From RUG11462 sp045539315 (GTDB lineage: Bacteria > Bacillota > Clostridia > Oscillospirales > Acutalibacteraceae): DNA of 64,000 nt. The notes below the pieces were generated by a model that was given only the letters and a program-made list of their open reading frames with translations, was not told the DNA's origin and searched no databases. The DNA lies in NCBI GenBank assembly GCA_045539315.1, contig JAZQFC010000015.1, forward strand, positions 69,298 to 133,297, in the 5' to 3' direction. This document shows positions 17,254-26,200 of this stretch, piece after piece. Each line of letters begins with the position of its first letter. Position 1 is the first letter of the stretch. The position numbers and the translations under genes are program-made.

Positions 17254-18738
17254 TTAATCTAAAAAGTTTTTAATAAAATCGCTCATTTCGGACTTATCAA
17301 CGCAAGTTTTATGTAACACTTTTTTCTCTTTAAGTCCTGCTAGTGGAGTCGGAATTTTAGTGTTTGTAACACTTGAAAGTTTTTCAACCATTGAGAATTC
17401 ATCTTCCGGCATATCGCCCTCATAAACTGCAGGTAATACTGATGCTGCAAATTTATAAGGAGAAGCAGTTGAAGCGATAACTGTAGGAGTTTTATCCCCT
17501 GTTTTTTCAACATATTGGTCATAAACATTTACTGCAACCGCTGTATGAGTATCGCACAAATAGTTATGCTCACTAAACATCTTTTTAATAGTAGCCTTTG
17601 TGCCTTCATCATCACAGAAACCACCAAAGAATTCTGATGATAATTTTTCTTTAATATCATCATCTATTTTATAAACACCATCTTTCGAGAGAGAGTTCAT
17701 AAGTTCTGCTACTTTTTCTTCATTTTCATCATAAAGATGGAATAAAAGACGCTCAAGATTTGATGAAATTAAAATGTCCATTGATGGAGAAGTTGTTGTA
17801 TAAAAACCTCTGTTTCTATCATAAACACCTGTTTCAATAAAATCTGTTAAGATATTATTTTTATTTGAAGCACAGATAAATTTAGCAATTGGAATACCCA
17901 TTTGTTTAGCATAGTAAGCCGCTAAAATATTACCAAAGTTACCTGTTGGTACTACAACATTAAACTTATCGCCTTTATTAATTCTTCCTGTTTTAACAAG
18001 GTCAATATAAGAAGAAACATAATAAACAATTTGTGGAACTAATCTACCAAAGTTAATTGAGTTAGCAGATGAGAATTCCATATTCTTATCTTCAAGATAC
18101 TGTTTCATCTCTTCGCTACCAAAGATTTGTTTAACACCTGTTTGAGCATCATCAAAATTACCTTTGATAGCGCAAACTGAAACGTTATTACCCTCTTGAG
18201 TTGTCATCTGCAATTTTTGCATTGGACTAACGCCATCTTCTGGGTAAAAAACAATAATCTTTGTATTTTCAACATCTGCAAAACCATCAAGCGCCGCTTT
18301 ACCTGTGTCGCCTGATGTTGCAACTAAAATAACCATTGTTTTGCCTGCTGCTTTCTTTTTAGCAGAAGTTGTAAGCAAATATGGCAAAAGTTGAAGCGCC
18401 ATATCTTTAAAAGCGCAAGTTGGACCATGCCAGAGTTCCAAAATGTTTTCGCCTTTTTTTACTTCTACAACGGGTGCAGGAATATTATCATCAAAAGTAT
18501 TGTCATAAGCACCGCTTACACAATATTTGATTTCTTCATCAGTAAAATCAGTTAAATAAAGTTTTAAAACTTCAAATGCTCTTTCTTTATAATTCATATC
18601 AGCCATTTTTTCAAGAACTTCATCTGAAAGTTTCGGAAAAGATTTTGGCACAAAAAGGCCGCCCTCTTCTGACAAGCCTTGACATATAGCCTTTGCTGAT
18701 TCAATTTCTGCTTTTGCTCTTGTACTTGTAAACTGCAT
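17254..18738 (-). CDS. thrC: threonine synthase
   Basis: PLP enzyme converting O-phospho-L-homoserine to L-threonine. The 494-residue length and N-terminus (FTSTRAKAEIESAKAICQGLSEEGG) match the longer ThrC type. The PLP lysine is in GPTCAFKDMALQLLPYLL (near residue 112), ATSGDTGKAALDGF is near 141-154, and the phosphate-binding VVPTGNFGNILAAYYA is near 264-279. It is monocistronic, with its own promoter and terminator. I see no threonine leader peptide or riboswitch in the short 5' region. Confidence 0.96.
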   Translation of the reverse strand: MQFTSTRAKAEIESAKAICQGLSEEGGLFVPKSFPKLSDEVLEKMADMNYKERAFEVLKLYLTDFTDEEIKYCVSGAYDNTFDDNIPAPVVEVKKGENILELWHGPTCAFKDMALQLLPYLLTTSAKKKAAGKTMVILVATSGDTGKAALDGFADVENTKIIVFYPEDGVSPMQKLQMTTQEGNNVSVCAIKGNFDDAQTGVKQIFGSEEMKQYLEDKNMEFSSANSINFGRLVPQIVYYVSSYIDLVKTGRINKGDKFNVVVPTGNFGNILAAYYAKQMGIPIAKFICASNKNNILTDFIETGVYDRNRGFYTTTSPSMDILISSNLERLLFHLYDENEEKVAELMNSLSKDGVYKIDDDIKEKLSSEFFGGFCDDEGTKATIKKMFSEHNYLCDTHTAVAVNVYDQYVEKTGDKTPTVIASTASPYKFAASVLPAVYEGDMPEDEFSMVEKLSSVTNTKIPTPLAGLKEKKVLHKTCVDKSEMSDFIKNFLD

Positions 18739-18774
18739 TATATTTCACCTTTAACTAAAATTTGTTCAAACTAC

Positions 18775-18803
18775 ATTTTATACTATTTACATCATTTTGT
18801 CAA
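18775..18803 (-). promoter_or_regulatory. thrC promoter overlapping the dipeptidase 3' end
   Basis: Minus-strand TTGACA (18798-18803), 17-base spacer, TAAAAT (18775-18780). The -35 box lies inside the last codons of the upstream dipeptidase gene, whose stop is at 18792-18794. Confidence 0.75.
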
Positions 18804-19652
18804 AGCATTTTGAAAAAAAGATGCACAATTTTCGTAAAAAATCTTATTTGTTATTGTTTTGCCTAATTCTTTTTCTAAAAACGCGTATAATTTAGGCATA
18901 TTTTCAACTGATTTTAACGATTTATGAATACTGCAACCATCAAAATCACTTCCAAGACCGATAGCGTCTTCCCCGCCTAAAAGCAAAAATCTTTCAATAT
19001 GGCGAAGTATATCATAAAATGAACTCTCATTTTCACAAAGAAAATCGCGATAAAAATTAATGCCAACAATTCCACCGGTGTCTGCAATTAATTCAAACTG
19101 TTCATCAGATAAATTTCTTTTATGAGGACATACCGAAAAACTATTTGAATGAGTTGCGATAAACGGTTTTGTTGCTACAAAACAAAGTTCTAAAAAACTT
19201 TTAAAATTAAGATGAGAAACATCTATTATTATATCTTCATCTTCGAGTGTTCTTACGACTTGTTTGCCAAAATCGGTCAAAGAGCCGTCAGAATTTACTC
19301 CACCAGCGAGTTCGTTTTCATCATTCCAAGTAAGAGATGCGATTTTAACACCACATTCTTTGAATTTATGTATATTATTAATATCGCCATTCAAGCAGGA
19401 TAAATTTTCAATTGATAATATCGGTGTAACGCCTTTAAAATCTGTGTTTTTATAGACATCATAAAGCGCATAAAAACGATTTGTTGCACTCTCGCCTTTG
19501 TATTTATCATCGATAAAACAAGCAAAAACTTGAGTTGCTTTATCAAACGCTGATAACCTTTCGATATCAATATCAAACGCATTTTTCTCAAGCGGCACGC
19601 CTTCGTCTGCGCATTTACACAAAGTATCGCAATGCAAATCAAAATATTTCAT
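18792..19652 (-). CDS. membrane dipeptidase (peptidase family M19)
   Basis: Renal-dipeptidase-like zinc metallopeptidase of 286 residues, probably cleaving dipeptides; there is no signal peptide, so it is likely cytoplasmic here. The metal-binding HxD is in FDLHCDTL (residues 4-11). IENLSCL near 101-107 holds the bridging glutamate, IDVSHLN near 142 and FIATHSNS near 164-171 give the two histidines, and GLGSDFDGC lies near 236. The start overlaps the yraN stop (TAATG), and rnhB precedes yraN, so the three genes form an operon. Confidence 0.92.
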   Translation of the reverse strand: MKYFDLHCDTLCKCADEGVPLEKNAFDIDIERLSAFDKATQVFACFIDDKYKGESATNRFYALYDVYKNTDFKGVTPILSIENLSCLNGDINNIHKFKECGVKIASLTWNDENELAGGVNSDGSLTDFGKQVVRTLEDEDIIIDVSHLNFKSFLELCFVATKPFIATHSNSFSVCPHKRNLSDEQFELIADTGGIVGINFYRDFLCENESSFYDILRHIERFLLLGGEDAIGLGSDFDGCSIHKSLKSVENMPKLYAFLEKELGKTITNKIFYENCASFFQNALTK

Positions 19653-20029
19653 TAGATATACCCTTTCGCTTCAAAAACATTTTTAATATGATTAACCTTT
19701 GTTTTTTTGAACGGATTTTTTGTTAAATAAACTTCGATTATATCAAATCTAACTTGTTTTTCATTCCCTGTTGCGCCGAGATACTGCATTGCCGCGCGCA
19801 GAATTTTTTGCTGTTTTTGCTTTGTAACTGCTTCATATGGTTTATAAATAGCATTTTCGCTACGAGTTTTTACCTCTGCAAAAACAATATATTCATCGGT
19901 TTCGGCGATTATATCAACCTCGCCGAATCTTGCGCGATAATTAAGCGCTACAATATCATAACCCTTTTTAACCAAAAACTTTGTTGCAATGGTCTCGCCG
20001 GTTGCTCCATTAATATTTGCAATATTCAT
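19652..20029 (-). CDS. YraN/UPF0102-family endonuclease-like protein
   Basis: 125-residue protein with the PD-(D/E)XK-type core seen in the UPF0102 family: AxxFLVKKGYDIV near the N-terminus, RARFGEVDIIAETDEYIVFAEVKTR near 32-56 (the E-VD-IIA and EVK acidic residues), and a basic C-terminal half. The family sits next to rnhB in very many bacteria, as here, but its role in vivo remains unclear. It has been suggested to act on DNA or recombination intermediates. It begins 1 base after the rnhB stop. Confidence 0.88.
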   Translation of the reverse strand: MNIANINGATGETIATKFLVKKGYDIVALNYRARFGEVDIIAETDEYIVFAEVKTRSENAIYKPYEAVTKQKQQKILRAAMQYLGATGNEKQVRFDIIEVYLTKNPFKKTKVNHIKNVFEAKGYI

Positions 20030-20030
20030 A

Positions 20031-20642
20031 CTATTTACCCTTGGCTAAAATCTTGCCGATAAAGGTTTTTCTATGAATTGGCGATGGGCCGAATTCTAAA
20101 AGTTTTTCACAATGCAATTTTGTGCCATAACCTTTATGGCGAGGAAACTCATATTCAGGATATTCTTCTGCTAATTCAAGCATTAATCTATCTCTTGTAA
20201 CTTTAGCAAGAATAGACGCCGCCGCAACAGACATTGATTTTGCATCACCTTTTACAACTGCCGCCGCATTACAACACAAACCGTCAGGCACTTTATTGCC
20301 ATCAATAAGCGCAAAATCAGGCTTTATTTTTAATGAATTAACTGCGTTTTTCATACAAAGCATAGTTGCATTAAGGATATTGATTTCGTCGATAACATTA
20401 TTATCAACAAGTTGAATATCATAAGCCAAAGCCTTTTCTTTTACCACATCAAAAAGCGCTTCTCTTTTCTTTTCAGAGAGTTTTTTAGAATCATTTAGTC
20501 CTTCAATTTCGCAGTCTAGTGGTAAAATCACCGCCGCCGCACAAACAGGGCCTGCGAGTGGTCCTCTGCCTGCCTCATCAACTCCGACAATATAGTTAAA
20601 CCCTTGATTTACATATTCTTTTTCAATATTATAATCCGGCAT
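20031..20642 (-). CDS. rnhB: ribonuclease HII
   Basis: Removes RNA, including single misincorporated ribonucleotides, from RNA-DNA hybrids. 203 residues. The family motif VGVDEAGRGPLAGPVCAAAV spans about 19-38 and holds the first aspartate-glutamate pair. The further acidic residues are in FALIDGNKVP near 110 and in the AAASILAKVTRDRLM block near 140-154. The C-terminal GPSPIHRKTF is conserved. A perfect terminator-like hairpin lies 18 bases before the ATG, with no obvious promoter between, so expression may depend on read-through from lepB-rbgA. Confidence 0.97.
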   Translation of the reverse strand: MPDYNIEKEYVNQGFNYIVGVDEAGRGPLAGPVCAAAVILPLDCEIEGLNDSKKLSEKKREALFDVVKEKALAYDIQLVDNNVIDEINILNATMLCMKNAVNSLKIKPDFALIDGNKVPDGLCCNAAAVVKGDAKSMSVAAASILAKVTRDRLMLELAEEYPEYEFPRHKGYGTKLHCEKLLEFGPSPIHRKTFIGKILAKGK

Positions 20643-20659
20643 AATTTACATCCTTTCAA

Positions 20660-20689
20660 AAAACCGCTTATTTTGAGATAAGCGGTTTT
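20660..20689 (-). terminator. hairpin between rbgA and rnhB
   Basis: Perfect 12-bp stem (20660-20671 / 20678-20689), 6-base loop, followed on the minus strand by TTTTTTG. It should end the lepB-rbgA transcript; rnhB starts 18 bases after it. Confidence 0.75.
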
Positions 20690-20694
20690 AATCA

Positions 20695-21573
20695 TTATGG
20701 TCTTTCTAGTGTCATTCTACCAATTTTGGTATTTCTAAATTCTTCTAATAGTGTATTTGCCATACGCTCGGTATCAACATCGCCACCAGATGCTTTCATA
20801 CCTCGCTTTTTACCCATTTCACACAAAATATCATAATCATCTGTTTTTTCAAGGTCTAAATCTAATTTATATCTAGCAATAAGCATTTCAGGATAAAGCG
20901 CTTTTAACTCTTTTATTAGGTCCATAGCCAAAAGTTCAACATCTAAAATCGTGTCTTTAACAGAACCGCAAAACGCTAAATGCTCACCAACTAATTGGTC
21001 ATCAAATTTTGGCCATAATACACCAGGGGTATCCATCATTTCAACACCCTTGCCTATCATAAACCATTGATTACCACGAGTAACGCCCGGTCGGTTTTCA
21101 ACCTTTGCGCGATTAACCCCTGCAATGCGATTAATAAACGAAGATTTACCTACATTCGGAATTCCGACAATCATTACCTTTAATGTTTTGCCTGACATTC
21201 CCTTTTCTTCTAACTTTTTAATTTTCTCTGCTAAAATAGATTTAACACAAGGTAAAAATTTATTAAAACCACTACCTGTTTTACAGTCAATAGGAATTGC
21301 AGTAGTGTTTTCATCATTTAATTTTTCTACCCACTCGGCAGTGCACTTTTCATCTGCCATATCACATTTATTAAGCAAAATTATTCTTGGTTTTGATTTT
21401 ACCCATTCATCAAGTTCAGGGTTTCTTGATGAATATGGAATTCTCGCATCAATAATCTCTGCCACAACATCAATTAAAGGTAATTTTTCAGAAATCAACC
21501 TTCTGGTTTTTGCCATATGGCCGGGAAACCACTGAATATTTTGCCTTTGCTCACTATTACCACTTTGTTGCAT
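20695..21573 (-). CDS. ylqF: ribosome biogenesis GTPase YlqF/RbgA
   Basis: Circularly permuted GTPase needed for late 50S assembly. In the 292 residues the G motifs appear in the order G4 (LLNKCDMAD near 70), G1 (IVGIPNVGKSSFINRI near 135-150), then G3 (DTPGVLWPKF near 182-191), as expected for the permuted family. The N-terminus has IQWFPGHMAKTRRLI, the RbgA hallmark, and the C-terminal ANTF-like domain carries the ribosome-binding helices. It follows lepB by 15 bases, a common Firmicutes pairing that also includes rplS and rnhB, all found here in order. Confidence 0.96.
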   Translation of the reverse strand: MQQSGNSEQRQNIQWFPGHMAKTRRLISEKLPLIDVVAEIIDARIPYSSRNPELDEWVKSKPRIILLNKCDMADEKCTAEWVEKLNDENTTAIPIDCKTGSGFNKFLPCVKSILAEKIKKLEEKGMSGKTLKVMIVGIPNVGKSSFINRIAGVNRAKVENRPGVTRGNQWFMIGKGVEMMDTPGVLWPKFDDQLVGEHLAFCGSVKDTILDVELLAMDLIKELKALYPEMLIARYKLDLDLEKTDDYDILCEMGKKRGMKASGGDVDTERMANTLLEEFRNTKIGRMTLERP

Positions 21574-21588
21574 TACTGCACCTCTTTA

Positions 21589-22248
21589 TCAAACAAAAGA
21601 CTCTGCTTGTTCGAATGGGAATATTCTAAACAAGACTTTGCCTAAAACATATCTTGTATCAACCATCCAAACATCATTTTTACGGCTATCATGAGAATTA
21701 TGACGGTTATCACCCATTATAAAAATGCAACCTTCAGGCACAGTTTCTTTATTAATCATATGCTCTTGTGGTGTGCCGAGATTTTTCTCGTAATCTTTAA
21801 TATAAGGCTCATCTATAACCTCATCATTAACCAAAACTTCGCCTTTATCTGTAATTTGAATAGTATCGCCTTCAACTGCAATTACTCTTTTAACAATTGG
21901 TTGACGAGTATAATCTTCATCATCGTTAACAACATTTTCAGGGTTACGAGATACAATAACAATATCTCCCCTTTTATAGTTCTTAATTACATTAGAAATA
22001 ATAAGTTGGTCTTCATCAATTAAAGTATTCATCATTGACTCGCCATCAACTTTAACTTTTCCTAAAAAGAAAGTGAAAATAACAACAACTGCAACAAAAG
22101 ATACAACAAATGAATCTACCCATTCATAAAAACTCTTTTTCAAGCCGTAATTTCTTGTATGCTTTTCATCATTAATAGCATCAATTTCTTCTTTTTCTAA
22201 ACCAATATCATAGTTATGACTTTTTCTTTCTCTCATTGCGCTCACCAT
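21589..22248 (-). CDS. lepB: type I signal peptidase
   Basis: Membrane serine protease that removes signal peptides from exported proteins. The 219-residue protein has a basic cytoplasmic N-terminus, one membrane helix (about 45-63), the catalytic serine S71 in VDGESMMNTL and the general-base lysine K120 in RQPIVKRVIAVEGD. GDNRHNSHDSR near 177-187 is the conserved box E. The minus strand carries an extended -10 (TGCTATAAT) near 22290 as the likely promoter. Two ATGs (22248 and 22236) are possible starts and differ by four residues. Confidence 0.96.
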   Translation of the reverse strand: MVSAMRERKSHNYDIGLEKEEIDAINDEKHTRNYGLKKSFYEWVDSFVVSFVAVVVIFTFFLGKVKVDGESMMNTLIDEDQLIISNVIKNYKRGDIVIVSRNPENVVNDDEDYTRQPIVKRVIAVEGDTIQITDKGEVLVNDEVIDEPYIKDYEKNLGTPQEHMINKETVPEGCIFIMGDNRHNSHDSRKNDVWMVDTRYVLGKVLFRIFPFEQAESFV

Positions 22249-22347
22249 AAATTTATAAAAAATGTTTCCATATTAATTCAACTTTAGTATTATAGCATAC
22301 TTATAATAAAATTAAAAGAGTAAAATGTAAATTTTTTATAAAAATTT

Positions 22348-22374
22348 AAGGGACGAAATTTTCATTCGTCCCTT
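22348..22374 (-). terminator. rplS terminator
   Basis: Perfect 10-bp stem (22348-22357 / 22365-22374), 7-base loop, followed on the minus strand by AAATTTTTAT. It separates rplS from lepB. Confidence 0.75.
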
Positions 22375-22385
22375 TAAATTCTAAC

Positions 22386-22730
22386 TTATTTAAGTTTTTG
22401 TTTAAGTTTAGCAGCTTTACCAACTCTATCACGAAGATAGTAGAGTTTGCTTCTTCTTGCTACACCTTCCATAACAACCTCAATTTTGTCAACATTTGGT
22501 GAGTGGATTGGGAATACTCTTTCAATACCACAACCGTATGCTACACGACGAACTGTGATTGTTTCTGCGATACCGCTGTTGTTTTTAGCGATAACGATGC
22601 CTTCATAAACCTGAATTCTTTCTTTTTCACCCTCGCGGATTTTAACGTGTACTTTTACAGTAGCACCAACAGGAATTTTAGGCATATCAGTTTTAATTTG
22701 GTCTGCAACTAAATTTTTGATAACATCCAT
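22386..22730 (-). CDS. rplS: 50S ribosomal protein L19
   Basis: Structural protein at the 30S-50S interface. The 114 residues have the canonical pattern: IPVGATVKVHVKIREGEKERIQ near 21-42, YEGIVIAKNNSGIAETITVRR near 43-63 and the highly conserved FPIHSPNVDKIEV near 77-89. It is transcribed alone from a consensus promoter at 22872-22900 through a structured leader of about 135 bases. The AGGAGGAAACAAAA ribosome site before the ATG is strong. Confidence 0.98.
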   Translation of the reverse strand: MDVIKNLVADQIKTDMPKIPVGATVKVHVKIREGEKERIQVYEGIVIAKNNSGIAETITVRRVAYGCGIERVFPIHSPNVDKIEVVMEGVARRSKLYYLRDRVGKAAKLKQKLK

Positions 22731-22735
22731 TTTTG

Positions 22736-22865
22736 TTTCCTCCTATTAAAATTTCAGACATTCATACTGCACTTTTTGTGCACAGAGGACCATCCGTTCA
22801 GTTGTTTAGGTTTTCACCTTCGCACTGACTCCACCCCGAATAATAGGTTCGGTGAAATCATAAGC
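22736..22865 (-). ncRNA. structured 5' leader of rplS (L19-leader-like, predicted autoregulatory)
   Basis: The transcript starting near 22865 can form at least three hairpins, in RNA order. The first pairs 22848-22854 with 22832-22840. The second has a four-base outer stem (22824-22827 / 22799-22802) enclosing AGGU-GAAA-ACCU (22808-22819), a GNRA tetraloop. The third is UGCAC-AAAAA-GUGCA (22768-22782), close to the ribosome site. Low-GC Gram-positives are known to carry an L19 leader upstream of rplS that the protein is thought to bind. Assignment to that family rests on location and structure and needs a covariance-model search. Confidence 0.55.
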
Positions 22866-22871
22866 CTATGT

Positions 22872-22900
22872 ATTATATCACTTGAAACCCTCTTTGTCAA
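22872..22900 (-). promoter_or_regulatory. rplS promoter (perfect consensus)
   Basis: Minus-strand TTGACA (22895-22900), 17-base spacer, TATAAT (22872-22877). The -35 box is only 15 bases beyond the stop of the LRR gene, leaving no room for a terminator between them. Confidence 0.9.
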
Positions 22901-22914
22901 GTGTTTTTTACGAT

Positions 22915-25900
22915 TTACTTTACTACTACGTTCTTTACCTTTGACCAGTTACTGTAGGCGGTCTTTTTACCGTTCTTAACGAAAGCGCGTAAGCGGACTT
23001 GATACTTGCCTGACTTTAGTTTTTTTATAGTAATAGTTTTTGCTTTTTTGGTGTCAACCTTTATAGATTTCCATTTGCCTTTAATCTTATATTGAACTTG
23101 GAAGCCTGTTGCATCCATCACCTTTTTATACTTAACCTTAAACTGCTTTTTACCTTTTACAAGGCTAAAATTAGGAATAGCAGGCTTGCGTTTTGCAAGA
23201 GTGTAGGTTCTTAAAACCTTGTTACAAGTTGAACATTTTTCCTCTGCCAAACCTTTCACAAAGTAGTTTGAAGAATTCTTTAATATATTAACAACAGTAT
23301 GACCTAAAGCACCAACTACTTCTTGTTCAACTAAAACTTCGTTACAAACTGAACAATGACTACCCTCTGTTAAACCTGTTTCAGTACAAGTAGGTTCTTT
23401 GCTTTCTAATACCACTACTGTTTCATGAGAACAAATATCTTCGACAATGCTATTTTCACCATAATGAATAGTTGCTTTAGTCAACAATTCATTTCCAGTA
23501 TCAAAAGTAATCTCATTCCATTCATTTTCAGTTCCTGCATAATGTACATCTGATAAGCTATAGCAAGAAAGAAAGGCGTTCCAGCCAACACTCTTCAAAT
23601 TTTTTCCTAAAACTATGTCAGTTAACGATTCGCAATTAAAAAACGCAAAACTAAAAATATCACTTATATTTTCACATGCTTCAATCTTTTTCAAAGATGT
23701 GCAATTGGCAAAAGCGTAATGACTTATAGTTGTTACATTTTTACTCATTATTACACTTTCTAACGAAACACAGCCATAAAACGCTTCCGAACCTATAGTT
23801 GTTACGCTATTTGGAACTTCATAAAAAACTACATTTTTACCATTTGGACAAAAAACAAGTGTCGTTTTATCTTTATTAAATACTACATTATCAACAGCGC
23901 AATAGTTTTCATTTTCACTATCAACAGTAATATTTGCTAAAGATTTGCAACCATCAAAAGCATTTCTACCTATGCTTGCTAAGCCTTTTCCTATACTAAC
24001 ACTCACTAAAGATTTGCAGTTACCAAATGAGCTAGGACCTATACTTGTTACGCTGTCAGAAAGCGTTACACTGGTTAAAGATTCACAACTATAAAATGCT
24101 TGTTTATCTATGGTTGTTATACCATTGCCTAAATCAATATATGATAGCTTTGAGCAATCAGAAAATGCCACCCCTCCTATACTCGTTACGCTATCAGGAA
24201 GTGTTATACTAGTTATTTCAGAACAATTATCAAAAGCTCCATAAGGAATTTGAGTCGCATCAGTAATAGTAACGGTTTTTAAGTTTGAAGGAATAAAATA
24301 ATAATTATAATTTGACTCGTTGTAAGATTGTCTTGTTGTTCCATATGAATTGTCATACGAAGATGTATAACCAAAAATATAACCAAAAACTGCATCATAA
24401 GTACCGGTTGCTGTTCTTGATGAACCAACAAAAGGTAATGTCATACTAGTTATATTACCACATTTATAAAAAGCTTTATCTTCTATACATGTTACGCTTT
24501 TTGGAACAATTACACTTTCCAAAGATTCGCAACTGTAAAATGCATATTTTTTAATTTTAGTAACTGTATCAGGAATAACTAAATCAGTTACCAAACTACT
24601 GTTTAAATATAAATTCTCAGCATAGCAAAAAGGATTTGAACTTAAACTTACAAAATCAATATTACACCAAGCTGCCAAATCAGTTATATATATATTTCTC
24701 AAGTATGAACTTTTTGAAAAAACATCTTCACTTATACTCGTTACGCTTTTTGGAATTATTATCGAATTAATATATTCACCATTAATCATTGACGATGTAA
24801 TAGTTTTTGAACCCTCTGCTATAATCAATTCTCTAACAGGAGATTCATAAAACGCGCTATCACCAACATTTGTTATACTATCATAAAGAGTAACGCTATT
24901 TAACGATTTACAAAAGTAAAACGCTCTACTACCTATGTTAGTTACGCTTTTTCCTATTTTAACGCTTGTTAGAGAAGAACAATATTCAAATGCATAACTA
25001 CCTATGCTTGTTACTCCATCATGGATAGTAACACTTGTTAAAGCCGCGTATCTATCAAACGCATATTGTTTTATAGCAGTTACACTATCTGGTATAACTA
25101 AATCTGTTACTAAGTTTCCATTTAAATATAAATTTTCAGCAAAACTAAGAGGGTTTGAACGCCAGTTTGTAAAATCAATATTTAACCAATTAACAAGATC
25201 AGTTATATATACATTTTTTAATGCATTACAATATTCAAATGCAAAATCACCTACAGTTATTACACTGTTTGGAATTGTTACACTTTCTAATTTTGAACAA
25301 CTTAAAAATGCTCCACAATCTATATTGCTAACTTTATTAGGAATGACTATATTTGTTATTGACGAACAACTACTAAAAGCATTTTTGCCTATGTTAGTTA
25401 CAGTATCAGGTATTGTAATGCTGGTTAAATTTTCACACCATGAAAACGCATTATCTCCTATACTTGTTACACCTTCAGGAATAGAATAAGTATTATCTGT
25501 CCTGCTGGCAATATAAGACAATATAATAGTTTTATCCTTATTAAACAACACACCATCAACATCACAATAATTTTTATTATTACTATCAACGATTATGCCA
25601 GTTAAGGACTTGCAGGCATTAAAAGCACTACTGCTTAAATTTATAACACTTTCAGGAATATAAATGCTTGTTAGAGAACTGCAACTCAAAAACGCCTTTT
25701 CACCGATACTTGTTACACTATTTGGAATTGTTATATCTGTTAAAGAAATACAATAGTAAAAAGCATAGCTATCTATACTTGTTACACTATTTGCAATGCT
25801 TACACTTGTTAATGATACACATTCCTCAAACGCTTCATATCCTATGCTTGTAACACCACTAGGTATTATAACACTTGTTACATTTTCACAAGCAGAAAAT

Positions 25901-26127
25901 GCTTTTTCACCTATAGCGGTTACTGGATAGCCTCCAAGTGTTGAAGGAATAATTATATCGTCGCTAATTGAATAATCAACAGCTGTTATTGTAGCCTCAC
26001 CATTTGCTACTGTGTAATAAAAATTACCCTCATTATACATCTCTTCAGCAATTGCTGTAATTGATGTAAATGTTATCATTGAGAAAACTAATATTAAAGC
26101 AGTAAACAAACACATTACTTTTTTCAT
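22915..26127 (-). CDS. BspA-like leucine-rich-repeat surface protein
   Basis: 1070-residue exported protein. A signal peptide (1-28) precedes about 850 residues of LRR_5 repeats of the form LTSVTIPxSVTSIGxxAFxxC, repeated at about 23-residue steps and interrupted by a few longer inserts. A cysteine-rich segment (about 895-975) with two CSxC-type pairs (SHCSVCNEV, EKCSTCNKV) follows, and then a fibronectin-type-III-like domain (about 985-1070). No LPXTG motif or dockerin is visible. Such proteins bind host or bacterial surfaces in other species, but the ligand here is unknown. The gene has its own promoter and no terminator. Confidence 0.85.
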   Translation of the reverse strand: MKKVMCLFTALILVFSMITFTSITAIAEEMYNEGNFYYTVANGEATITAVDYSISDDIIIPSTLGGYPVTAIGEKAFSACENVTSVIIPSGVTSIGYEAFEECVSLTSVSIANSVTSIDSYAFYYCISLTDITIPNSVTSIGEKAFLSCSSLTSIYIPESVINLSSSAFNACKSLTGIIVDSNNKNYCDVDGVLFNKDKTIILSYIASRTDNTYSIPEGVTSIGDNAFSWCENLTSITIPDTVTNIGKNAFSSCSSITNIVIPNKVSNIDCGAFLSCSKLESVTIPNSVITVGDFAFEYCNALKNVYITDLVNWLNIDFTNWRSNPLSFAENLYLNGNLVTDLVIPDSVTAIKQYAFDRYAALTSVTIHDGVTSIGSYAFEYCSSLTSVKIGKSVTNIGSRAFYFCKSLNSVTLYDSITNVGDSAFYESPVRELIIAEGSKTITSSMINGEYINSIIIPKSVTSISEDVFSKSSYLRNIYITDLAAWCNIDFVSLSSNPFCYAENLYLNSSLVTDLVIPDTVTKIKKYAFYSCESLESVIVPKSVTCIEDKAFYKCGNITSMTLPFVGSSRTATGTYDAVFGYIFGYTSSYDNSYGTTRQSYNESNYNYYFIPSNLKTVTITDATQIPYGAFDNCSEITSITLPDSVTSIGGVAFSDCSKLSYIDLGNGITTIDKQAFYSCESLTSVTLSDSVTSIGPSSFGNCKSLVSVSIGKGLASIGRNAFDGCKSLANITVDSENENYCAVDNVVFNKDKTTLVFCPNGKNVVFYEVPNSVTTIGSEAFYGCVSLESVIMSKNVTTISHYAFANCTSLKKIEACENISDIFSFAFFNCESLTDIVLGKNLKSVGWNAFLSCYSLSDVHYAGTENEWNEITFDTGNELLTKATIHYGENSIVEDICSHETVVVLESKEPTCTETGLTEGSHCSVCNEVLVEQEVVGALGHTVVNILKNSSNYFVKGLAEEKCSTCNKVLRTYTLAKRKPAIPNFSLVKGKKQFKVKYKKVMDATGFQVQYKIKGKWKSIKVDTKKAKTITIKKLKSGKYQVRLRAFVKNGKKTAYSNWSKVKNVVVK

Positions 26128-26147
26128 TTTATCATCTCCTTAATGTA

Positions 26148-26175
26148 ATTTTAGCATATTTTGTCAAAAAGTCAA
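26148..26175 (-). promoter_or_regulatory. promoter of the LRR surface protein gene
   Basis: Minus-strand TTGACT (26170-26175), 16-base spacer, TAAAAT (26148-26153). An AGGAG site lies 8 bases from the ATG at 26127. Confidence 0.6.
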
Positions 26176-26200
26176 CCCTTTTCTTAACTGGTCGGTTTTA

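Noticed and set aside
18739..18791. Riboswitch or attenuator leader before thrC
   Set aside because: The promoter leaves only about 30 bases of leader with no hairpin or leader peptide.
25004..25853. Long plus-strand ORFs (161 and 61 codons) antisense to the LRR gene
   Set aside because: The periodic LRR repeats lack stops in this frame, so the antisense frame stays open; the peptide is a mirror of the repeat.
22915..26127. Possible CRISPR or tandem DNA repeat array, because short motifs recur at regular distances
   Set aside because: The period matches one protein repeat (about 69 bases) and the repeats are degenerate at third positions, as expected for LRR_5 coding sequence. No CRISPR-like array or cas gene was seen anywhere.
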